From NCBI GenBank assembly GCA_910584215.1, contig CAJTYI010000119.1, positions 1-6,538 on the forward strand: 6,538 nucleotides of DNA, in the 5' to 3' direction. The stretch's first letter is position 1. Every line of letters begins with the position of its first letter. Under the pieces are notes generated by a model. The model was given only the letters and a program-made list of their open reading frames with translations. It made no database searches and was not told where the DNA came from. Source of the DNA: an uncultured Roseburia sp. (GTDB taxonomy: Bacteria > Bacillota > Clostridia > Lachnospirales > Lachnospiraceae). The translations under genes and the position numbers were made by a program. Below, in pieces: positions 1-5,374 of the stretch.

Positions 1-455
1 TTCACCGGCTGAAACAACACCGGGAGTGAACAGCTCGCCACGAGCGTGTCACGCATCTCTTTTCCCCTTGGCACCTCAAGATAAGAGGCCTTACCGCTGT
101 GCAGCCCGGTCGCCACAGCCTCCACTTTTCCGGGATACGCCGCGAAAGCATCGTAATCAAACGGCAGGAGGTTCCCCGGAACCTCCTCGAATACAAACTT
201 TGTATTATAATATGCCCGCTCGTTTTTATCGAGAAGATGGCGCATTCCCATATAGCGCTTATCCGTCATATATTTTTCCACTACCTCTATATTTCTGCCG
301 CGCTGCCCCGCCAGATAGGACACGCCAAAGGCGATTCCGGCGGAAACTCCTACATAATAATCCGGCAGGATATTCTCATCCAGCAGAACGTCCATGACGC
401 CGCAGGCAAATACAGTGCGGTTGGCACCGCCCTCGCACACGATTCCTAATTTCAT
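1..455 (-). CDS. Patatin-like phospholipase, partial (N-terminal half)
   Basis: Patatin-family serine acyl hydrolase, read leftward and cut by the window edge after 151 codons of what is usually a protein of about 280 residues. The translation starts MKLGIVCEGGANRTVFACGV. Residues 8-13 (EGGANR) are the glycine-rich oxyanion loop, and residues 36-40 (GVSAG) are the GxSxG nucleophile elbow with Ser38. The family blocks YLAGQRGR (47-54) and SCSLPVLFQP near the cut end also fit bacterial YjjU-like patatins. The catalytic Asp should lie beyond the edge. The ATG at 453-455 follows a GAGGAG ribosome site with a short spacer. No signal peptide is seen, so it is probably cytoplasmic and acts on phospholipid or another acyl ester; the substrate cannot be told. 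It follows nfeD after 109 bases with no clear terminator, so co-transcription is possible. The family call is strong; the function is only general. Confidence 0.9.
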   Translation of the reverse strand, partial: MKLGIVCEGGANRTVFACGVMDVLLDENILPDYYVGVSAGIAFGVSYLAGQRGRNIEVVEKYMTDKRYMGMRHLLDKNERAYYNTKFVFEEVPGNLLPFDYDAFAAYPGKVEAVATGLHSGKASYLEVPRGKEMRDTLVASCSLPVLFQPV

Positions 456-564
456 CTCTCTCCTCATTTCCGGACTGCCTCGCAGCAAGATTTGTCAAAC
501 AAGCTGAAATGTCTCCATATCCTGTCTGAAACGCCCTAACCCGCGCGAAACTGCCACACCATTT

Positions 565-1017
565 TTATTTCTCCAACCGGGGCATTTTTGCACTTTCCTT
601 TACATACAAAGTCACGCCGCGGATATCTTCCACTGTCACGATCGTCCCGGTCTCATAGGTCACGCCATCCTCGCTGGCGCGCGCTCTCCACTCCAGTCCG
701 TCTATAACGGCCGCGCCCGTGTTCCTGATATTGTCCACATCCTGGGTAATACAAGCGTTTTTGCCGATTTTGTCCTCATAATTTGTCTTTGTCAAACGCG
801 GTTTAAAATACTTCATGGCCCACGGCCTGGTAAAGCACAAAAATATCACCGAGCTGACGACAAAAACGGCCACCTGCCAGAACACATTCAATCCCAGCGC
901 CGCCGCAATCAGCGCGAGAATAGCGCCGCCTGCAAACCAGATCGAGGTCAGCCCCACGGTAATAATCTCCGCCACGGCAAATATAATTGTAAGTACAATC
1001 CAGATAATATATTCCAT
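565..1017 (-). CDS. NfeD family membrane protein (short form)
   Basis: A 150-residue protein of the short NfeD type. Three hydrophobic helices lie at about residues 2-20, 25-43 and 45-63. A soluble OB-fold-like domain at about 85-141 carries the usual pattern: GKNACITQDV, then GAAVIDGLEWRA, then the GTIVTVEDIRGVTLYV strand. NfeD proteins generally pair with SPFH proteins (stomatin/flotillin, e.g. FloT, QmcA) and affect membrane organisation or stress response. No SPFH gene lies in the window, so the partner, if any, is elsewhere. An in-frame extension to 1062 exists, and an ATG at 1023 abuts the GGAGG. The ATG at 1017 is preferred because it sits six bases after GGAGG. The gene appears to be transcribed from the promoter at 1236-1264 through a long, hairpin-rich leader, which suggests control after transcription starts. 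Confidence 0.9.
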   Translation of the reverse strand: MEYIIWIVLTIIFAVAEIITVGLTSIWFAGGAILALIAAALGLNVFWQVAVFVVSSVIFLCFTRPWAMKYFKPRLTKTNYEDKIGKNACITQDVDNIRNTGAAVIDGLEWRARASEDGVTYETGTIVTVEDIRGVTLYVKESAKMPRLEK

Positions 1018-1023
1018 AGTCAT

Positions 1024-1028
1024 CCTCC
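1024..1028 (-). promoter_or_regulatory. Ribosome binding site deciding the nfeD start
   Basis: A perfect GGAGG on the minus strand stands six bases before the ATG at 1017. It leaves no spacer for the in-frame ATG at 1021-1023, so it selects the 150-residue product. It lies about 19 bases downstream of the strong hairpin at 1048-1080, close enough for that fold to influence access. Confidence 0.8.
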
Positions 1029-1047
1029 ATTCTTGCTCAACCCGCGA

Positions 1048-1080
1048 ACTTACGGCGAACACGGTCCGCTATGCGTAAGC
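1048..1080 (-). repeat. Inverted repeat / bulged hairpin near the nfeD ribosome site
   Basis: On the nfeD RNA, GCUUACG pairs with CGUAAGU (outer stem, one G-U pair) and GCGGAC pairs with GUUCGC (inner stem, one G-U pair) around a CGU loop. A four-base CAUA bulge lies on the 5' side. A second GUUCGC copy (1044-1049) lies just downstream and could compete for the same GCGGAC. Confidence 0.6.
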
Positions 1081-1093
1081 ACGTTATTTGCAT

Positions 1094-1109
1094 CAGGAAC
1101 AGGTTCCTG
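1094..1109. repeat. Perfect 7-bp inverted repeat
   Basis: CAGGAAC and GTTCCTG face each other across two bases. As RNA the innermost pair would open, leaving a six-pair stem with a four-base loop. As DNA it is a compact dyad that could serve as an operator. It lies one base from the next inverted repeat (1111-1131). Confidence 0.6.
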
Positions 1110-1110
1110 T

Positions 1111-1131
1111 GTGAAAAAGTTTCTTTTTCAC
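1111..1131. repeat. Perfect 9-bp inverted repeat with 3-base loop
   Basis: GTGAAAAAG and CTTTTTCAC pair exactly around three bases. It is not GC-rich and no T-run follows the stem on either strand, so it is not a convincing intrinsic terminator. In the nfeD leader it would be one of the most stable local elements. Confidence 0.65.
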
Positions 1132-1148
1132 CTTACTCTCCATTTTAT

Positions 1149-1202
1149 GCGCACGTCAGTTGGCAAAATCAGATAAAGCTGACAGGTTTGTGTCAGGTGC
1201 GC
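1149..1202 (-). repeat. Two-level stem in the 5' part of the nfeD leader
   Basis: GCGCAC and GUGCGC form a six-pair closing stem (1197-1202 with 1149-1154). Inside it, CUGACA and UGUCAG form a hairpin (1179-1196). A third block, CUGAC (1155-1159), also matches the central GUCAG (1179-1183), so two mutually exclusive folds are possible. Confidence 0.5.
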
Positions 1203-1235
1203 GCAGACATAAACGCCAGCCCGATATCTTTTCAC

Positions 1236-1264
1236 ATTATACCATATCACCTTTTTTATTTCCA
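1236..1264 (-). promoter_or_regulatory. Vegetative (sigma-A type) promoter for nfeD
   Basis: On the minus strand there is a perfect TATAAT (1236-1241) extended by TGG (1242-1244). Seventeen bases upstream is TGGAAA (1259-1264), matching TTGACA at four of six positions. The extended -10 compensates for the moderate -35. It points at nfeD, whose start is about 220 bases downstream. No better promoter was seen closer to the gene. Confidence 0.6.
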
Positions 1265-1269
1265 GCGGT

Positions 1270-1296
1270 TAATTATGTACACGCATCTGCCGAAAA
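1270..1296 (+). promoter_or_regulatory. Sigma-28 (FliA/SigD) type flagellar promoter
   Basis: TAAT (1270-1273), then exactly 15 bases, then GCCGAAAA (1289-1296). The sigma-28 consensus is TAAA-N15-GCCGATAA, so this matches three of four and seven of eight positions at the exact spacing. The expected start near 1303 leaves a leader of about 37 bases before the ATG at 1340. The downstream gene encodes a FliD-like protein, which independently supports flagellar control. A TATATT at 1312-1317 lacks a good -35 partner. Confidence 0.55.
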
Positions 1297-1339
1297 ATAT
1301 TTCAGGATAACTATATTTTACACAGAAAGGAATGATTTT

Positions 1340-1963
1340 ATGTCAAAAGAAGCCTTCAGCGGAACCGGCGTCAATCTCAGTTCCAGCTATTTCATGCGCA
1401 GCTTTTATGCCGACAACAGAGCGGCTTTCGCCAAAGATACGCGCGACGACTATACAAAAACCCAGCTGTCCAAAGAAGACTCCAGAGCACTGCGGCGCGC
1501 CGTCAAGAAACTCGGCAACTATTCCTTTGACGATAACGATTCTACCAACGTGCGAAACAATGTCAAGGCGTTGATACAAACTTACAACAATCTTATCACG
1601 TCAGGCGGCGACTCCTCCGACCGCGATATCTCCCGCAACACAGACAAACTAGAGTCTTTGGTACAGGAGTACGCGGATGAGCTTGACGCTATCGGTATCA
1701 CGGTCAATGAAGATCACTCGATGACAGTCCGCGAAGACCTGTTCGCCAATGCGGATATCGCCAAGTTTGAGAAGCTTTTTTCGGAGGAATCCGATTTTAC
1801 GCAAAAGCTCGACCAGTTGGCTAAACGCATCAACCGCTACAGCGACGAGGCGATTCTCGAGGAGAAGCACAGAGCGGAGGCCGAGGCAAAGAAAACCAAA
1901 CACATCTCACTGGAACAATTGTGCAACCAGGGCATCGGTGATAGGATTAATTATACCCTCTAG
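1340..1963 (+). CDS. Stand-alone FliD-C-like protein, probably in the flagellar regulon
   Basis: A 207-residue soluble protein with no signal peptide or membrane helix. The ATG at 1340 follows AAAGGA with good spacing; the in-frame extension upstream to 1160 crosses the promoter region and is rejected. Residues 71-167 follow the order seen in the FliD C-terminal domain: a helix ending IQTYNNLI (79-86), a central charged helix (LESLVQEYADEL, 104-115), the turn GITVNEDHSMTV (119-130), then KFEKLFSEESDFTQKLDQLA (142-161) and a final helix. The N-terminal coiled region and hypervariable domains of true FliD (usually well over 400 residues) are absent, as is the usual end. The tail is a charged helix (168-188) and GIGDRINYTL. 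A role at the filament, as a cap-related, chaperone-like or filament-associated factor, is inferred from this resemblance and the sigma-28-like promoter. It could also be an uncharacterised Lachnospiraceae family that converged on the pattern. Its stop overlaps that of the opposing S66 gene. Confidence 0.85.
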   Translation: MSKEAFSGTGVNLSSSYFMRSFYADNRAAFAKDTRDDYTKTQLSKEDSRALRRAVKKLGNYSFDDNDSTNVRNNVKALIQTYNNLITSGGDSSDRDISRNTDKLESLVQEYADELDAIGITVNEDHSMTVREDLFANADIAKFEKLFSEESDFTQKLDQLAKRINRYSDEAILEEKHRAEAEAKKTKHISLEQLCNQGIGDRINYTL

Positions 1964-2994
1964 CAATATTCCATCTCTATATGGATATCGTTTCCACTCA
2001 CATCCACTGTCGCCATACTGCCGCAGACAAGCGGCATCATCGGCGGCAGATGCCCAAGATCCGCATCCATCACCACCGGCACGCGGTATTTGGCCAGCAG
2101 ATCAATCACGGCATGATATTGGTCAAGCCCCATCATTTCCTGTCCATGTATCAATGGACGTCCGATCAAAAATCCCTTACAATGCGAAAACCAACCGGCA
2201 TTTTCCATCTGCCAGATGGCCCTGCGGATTGCCATGACATTTAGATCGCATGCTTCGAGAAACCAGAGGATGCCGTCCCCGCCATATGTCTCGTTAAATT
2301 CCGCCACCCGGTCAAACTTTGTTCCCAGCAGATTGACAAGACAGTCCATACATCCTCCCAACAGGCGTCCGTGCATCCTGATATCTGCCGCCACTTCCGC
2401 CCCCACGAAACTGTGCAGAATCCGCGGTTCCGTCACATAATACGGCTCTAAAGGATGCTCTTCATCTTTTTTGCTCTCTTTTTCCCAGAGGGAATATCCG
2501 CTAAGCTCCCGCCGCTCTCCCCGCAAGATTTCGTAAGCGTCATGCAGGCTTACATGCCACGGCTCCATGCCGAAGGCAGCCGCGCAAGGTCCGTAGACAG
2601 AAGCCGTGTCGCAGAGTGTGGCGAGCAAAAATGTCATATTGGTATTGTCCGAAAAGCCCATATACCATTTGGGCGGCGCGGCAGCAATTTTTCCAAAATC
2701 GACGTGATTTAAGGTCTCACACATCAGTTCGCCGCCGCCGCAGGAGATTAAAATATCATTTTGCCTGCTGCAATAGTATGCCGTCAGCTCGTCGCCGCAT
2801 GCCCAGGGTGTGTTGCTGATGCCGATTCCCTGCCCCTCGTAGCAATTGGGACCAAGGTCAATCGCGTGCCCAAGATCGCGGAACTTTTTCTGCGCATTTA
2901 AAAAACCGCTCCTGTACGGTTCTATATTGCATCCGAATGACGGCGCCACAAAACCGATTGTGCCGTTCGCTTTTAAAAAATCAGGATATCTCAT
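1960..2994 (-). CDS. LD-carboxypeptidase, peptidase family S66 (MccF-like)
   Basis: A 344-residue serine peptidase at the family's full length. The catalytic triad can be placed: Ser115 in GFSDNT (113-118), Glu247 in WFLEACDL (244-251), and His315 in DADLGHLPPMMPL (310-322). The N-terminal block GTIGFVAPSFG (11-21) and the glycine-rich ISCGGGEL (83-90) also fit. S66 enzymes cleave an L,D bond in tetrapeptide muropeptides (LdcA) or remove the aminoacyl part of microcin-C-like nucleotides (MccF). The SDNTN block and domain spacing look closer to the MccF side, but the substrate cannot be fixed. With no signal peptide it is expected in the cytoplasm. AAAGGGG precedes the ATG by about six bases. 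It is the last gene of the MoxR operon, 38 bases after the membrane protein, and its TAG shares CTAG with the convergent gene. Confidence 0.92.
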   Translation of the reverse strand: MRYPDFLKANGTIGFVAPSFGCNIEPYRSGFLNAQKKFRDLGHAIDLGPNCYEGQGIGISNTPWACGDELTAYYCSRQNDILISCGGGELMCETLNHVDFGKIAAAPPKWYMGFSDNTNMTFLLATLCDTASVYGPCAAAFGMEPWHVSLHDAYEILRGERRELSGYSLWEKESKKDEEHPLEPYYVTEPRILHSFVGAEVAADIRMHGRLLGGCMDCLVNLLGTKFDRVAEFNETYGGDGILWFLEACDLNVMAIRRAIWQMENAGWFSHCKGFLIGRPLIHGQEMMGLDQYHAVIDLLAKYRVPVVMDADLGHLPPMMPLVCGSMATVDVSGNDIHIEMEYC

Positions 2995-3032
2995 TTTCTG
3001 CCCCTTTCCTCATTTAGAATATAGCCTTGTGC

Positions 3033-4286
3033 TTACTTTTTAAACTGTTCTCCATAGCGCTCCCTCTCGTACTGCACGTGTAGCGCTCTCATATCTTCAT
3101 TATCTGCAAGACCCGCTTTTTCCTCGATCTCAGACGGCGTCTCCGCCGCATCCGGCGCATCCTTCCGATAGCGCCTGATCGTGCGGCGGTACTTTCTGCG
3201 CACGGATTCTTTCTCCCTGCCTTGGCGCGTCCTCCTTCCGCCAATCATTGTGGTTTCCTCCTCCGGCTCGGCCTCCAGGTTTTCTACGATATCTCCGTTC
3301 TCGTCCCTGTCTGCCCGAAAATCGACAACTACCTGCCGCACCGCATGCACAATAAAATATATGAAAAGCGCAAAGCATCCTGTTCCCACCACATAAAACA
3401 GGCCATTCAGCCACTTCGGCGGCTCATTTCTCCTGTAATCATAACTGACCTCAAAATCAATCTCATTGTCATCTGCCGCCGCCTCCTCAGTAAAATCATC
3501 TGCCGTTATCTTTTTCCAGTTATCCGTCCAATTCCGAAGATCTCTATAACTGCGACGGTTGACCGTCAAAATCCCCGGCAGCATACCAACGAGCAGCATG
3601 GCAAGAAATACCAGAAACATCGTTCTCCCAATCCCGTAAATGCGCTTCCTTGGTACTCCCGCAACACGCTGATTTAACGACAAATATTCCTCTGTTTTCT
3701 CCAAATAGACATAAAAACAAAAAAGAACCAGATAACACCCTCCGCTAAACAGCGCGACATCGCAGAGGGCGCGGTTATATAGCAGCCAGCCCGCCGCATA
3801 GGTAATCACAAAAACCGCCAGAAACTGCTTATGCGGCTTGTCAAGCATCCCATGCTCTCCCTGAAGAAACTCGTTATAGGTTATGTTTTCCCCTTCTTTT
3901 GCCAACATGACTTCGTATTCATCCAAACGCCGCATCCGCACGGAATATCTGTTTAGCATAATTAGAAATGTCTCAAGCAAAAGAATCACTACATATGCCA
4001 AGAACCTGCCGTCTTTTTCGAGCACGGGTCCCACAAGCAACGCCAGCCCGCCCACAGCAGCCATAATCACTGCGCACCAAAACAGATAGCCCCACAATGT
4101 TTTTGTCCTGCGGACGGCACCATAGGTGGTAATAAGTGGAAAAAGTACTAACAGAGACCTTACATACATCGTTCGGCCAAATAATGGCTGCGGCGGGAAA
4201 ATCAAACCGTAAAACAGCGGGATTAGATTGGCAATCCAAACGCCAAATGCCAACCAGCCGCTCACTTTAAGCAGCTTCCTCCTCAT
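3033..4286 (-). CDS. Eight-helix membrane protein with DUF4129-like cytoplasmic tail
   Basis: A 417-residue integral membrane protein. Hydrophobic segments lie at about 10-30, 41-58, 64-87, 95-112, 155-171, 177-195, 222-240 and 294-314. Between the last two is an acidic segment (about 246-292), likely outside the cell. The tail (320-417) is very basic around 350-376 and ends with the pattern of DUF4129: IRRYRK (370-375), ETPSEI (382-387) and YERERYGE (406-413). This is the outline of TgpA-type membrane transglutaminases without the transglutaminase core: the external segment is about 50 residues and shows no Cys/His/Asp triad. The ATG overlaps the DUF58 stop by four bases (ATGA), implying translational coupling. 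It is probably the membrane client or partner of the MoxR and DUF58 proteins. The tail assignment is by motif only; the rest of the protein matches no family I recognise. Confidence 0.8.
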   Translation of the reverse strand: MRRKLLKVSGWLAFGVWIANLIPLFYGLIFPPQPLFGRTMYVRSLLVLFPLITTYGAVRRTKTLWGYLFWCAVIMAAVGGLALLVGPVLEKDGRFLAYVVILLLETFLIMLNRYSVRMRRLDEYEVMLAKEGENITYNEFLQGEHGMLDKPHKQFLAVFVITYAAGWLLYNRALCDVALFSGGCYLVLFCFYVYLEKTEEYLSLNQRVAGVPRKRIYGIGRTMFLVFLAMLLVGMLPGILTVNRRSYRDLRNWTDNWKKITADDFTEEAAADDNEIDFEVSYDYRRNEPPKWLNGLFYVVGTGCFALFIYFIVHAVRQVVVDFRADRDENGDIVENLEAEPEEETTMIGGRRTRQGREKESVRRKYRRTIRRYRKDAPDAAETPSEIEEKAGLADNEDMRALHVQYERERYGEQFKK

Positions 4287-5374
4287 CCGTTCTCCACCTC
4301 CCTCACCACCAGATCGGCCTCTTTGATATCTGGCAAGTTATCCCGGCAGCCCGCAGGCACTGGCAACACCCATATGCCGCCGCCCTGCCGCCCGAAAAAT
4401 TTGCCGATTTGCTCCAAATCCCCACGGTTCTTGGAGATTACAATACACACGGCTTCGTTCGGCTCTTCCAAAAGCAGGGAGGAAAACATACAGGTTCCCT
4501 GCTTTTTGTTGTATTCTGCCAGACGGCGCAATATCTTAACGGCCTGCATACGGCCGGAAGACGGCGCAAGAACAATTCCGTCCGCCCCACTGTTCATGCA
4601 AATACCAACCTCCACGCCGTTTCCCGTCATCTGCTCCGTCAGCGAGGCCGCCACAGAAATGCTCTCCTCCACCAAAAAATCATACTGGTATATCCCATCA
4701 TCGGACAAATCAAGATAGATCATTAGCTTTCCCCGCAGGCTCGAATCAAATGTATTTACCATCATTTTCCCTGTTTTGGCACTGGCTTTCCAATTGATCG
4801 TTTTTTGCGGGTCGAGCGGCGTATACTCGCGAATCGAGCGAAAGGCAAACGGGTCCTCACAGAGATACTTTTCTCTCTGCTGCTCTCCGAGCATCCGCTG
4901 GGATACCTTTACTATATTTTGCACATTGACCGGTTTCGGATAGACATAGAGAACCGTCTGCTGCGGCAGCTTGCGCAGATAATGCTCCCGGAACAAAAGG
5001 GAGTGGGCCACAAGCTCCGCTTCCGTGATCGCATAGTACCCCCTCTTCTCACAGGTAAAGCTTAGTCTGCGGATAATCCGCTGCATACTGAGCATGGAAA
5101 ATACATCCCGCTTATAAATGTAGTCACTGACATTCGTATTTTCTACCCTCTCTGCCGACAATCCGGTTCCAAGCGAAAACTGTGCCTCCAGCACGGGCAG
5201 CGGAAGACGTTTTCTGTTTTCCACTCGCTCGGTCAATATCACCTGCCCTCCGACATACGCCTCGCTGTTTTCAAACGACAGCTCCAACCGCACATTCTTG
5301 TCCCAGAAACGCCGGAATACCCACGCCCATATCCCGCACACCAGCAGAATTCCCACGATAAATATACTAATCAT
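4283..5374 (-). CDS. DUF58 domain protein (VWA-like MoxR partner)
   Basis: A 363-residue protein with one N-terminal membrane helix (about 1-19), an immunoglobulin-like stretch (about 25-150) and the DUF58 signature at about 181-210: IREYTPLDPQKTINWKASAK followed by TGKMMVNTFD. The segment after it is VWA-like: MIYLDLSDD puts D222, S224 and D226 where the MIDAS DxSxS would be, so the last Ser is an Asp and metal binding is uncertain. DUF58 proteins pair with MoxR ATPases, probably as adaptors for envelope protein assembly. An in-frame TTG at 5386 would add four residues. The ATG at 5374 is preferred because it forms a standard ATGA overlap with the MoxR stop, while the TTG has GGAA only two bases ahead. 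Many relatives have two N-terminal helices; this one has one. Confidence 0.92.
   Translation of the reverse strand: MISIFIVGILLVCGIWAWVFRRFWDKNVRLELSFENSEAYVGGQVILTERVENRKRLPLPVLEAQFSLGTGLSAERVENTNVSDYIYKRDVFSMLSMQRIIRRLSFTCEKRGYYAITEAELVAHSLLFREHYLRKLPQQTVLYVYPKPVNVQNIVKVSQRMLGEQQREKYLCEDPFAFRSIREYTPLDPQKTINWKASAKTGKMMVNTFDSSLRGKLMIYLDLSDDGIYQYDFLVEESISVAASLTEQMTGNGVEVGICMNSGADGIVLAPSSGRMQAVKILRRLAEYNKKQGTCMFSSLLLEEPNEAVCIVISKNRGDLEQIGKFFGRQGGGIWVLPVPAGCRDNLPDIKEADLVVREVENG

Larger units (their letters stand above)
1018..1230 (-). promoter_or_regulatory. Long structured 5' leader of nfeD (candidate cis-regulatory RNA)
   Basis: If transcription starts about seven bases after the TATAAT at 1236-1241, the nfeD mRNA has an untranslated leader of about 212 nt. 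In 5' to 3' order it could form: a closing stem (1197-1202 with 1149-1154) around a six-pair hairpin (1179-1196); a perfect nine-pair hairpin (1111-1131); a short hairpin (1094-1109); and a 13-pair hairpin interrupted by a CAUA bulge (1048-1080). The ribosome site follows. No known riboswitch class was recognised and no uridine-run terminator is present, so control of translation or mRNA stability is more likely than attenuation. The pairings are read directly from the sequence; the leader role is inferred. Since inverted repeats look the same on both strands, a plus-strand RNA or protein-binding operators remain possible. Confidence 0.45.

Noticed and set aside
26..449. Plus-strand ORFs over the left edge
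   Set aside because: They are antisense to the patatin gene, whose family motifs are clear, and they show no domain or ribosome site.
470..498. Promoter for the patatin gene (minus-strand TTGACA at 493-498)
   Set aside because: The -35 is perfect, but at 17 bases the -10 position reads GTCCGG and no acceptable -10 lies nearby.
1111..1131. Intrinsic terminator at the 9-bp inverted repeat
   Set aside because: The stem is AT-rich and no T-run follows it on either strand.
1093..1143. Sixteen-codon leader ORF within the nfeD leader (minus strand)
   Set aside because: No ribosome site precedes it and it merely reads through the inverted repeats; it could only be supported by conservation or ribosome profiling.
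1160..1339. In-frame upstream extension of the FliD-like gene
   Set aside because: It lacks a ribosome site, would run through both promoters, and reads as non-protein-like sequence. AAAGGA supports the ATG at 1340.
1966..1988. Bidirectional terminator at the convergent gene junction
   Set aside because: Only a bulged, AT-rich eight-pair stem without a T-run; too weak to call.
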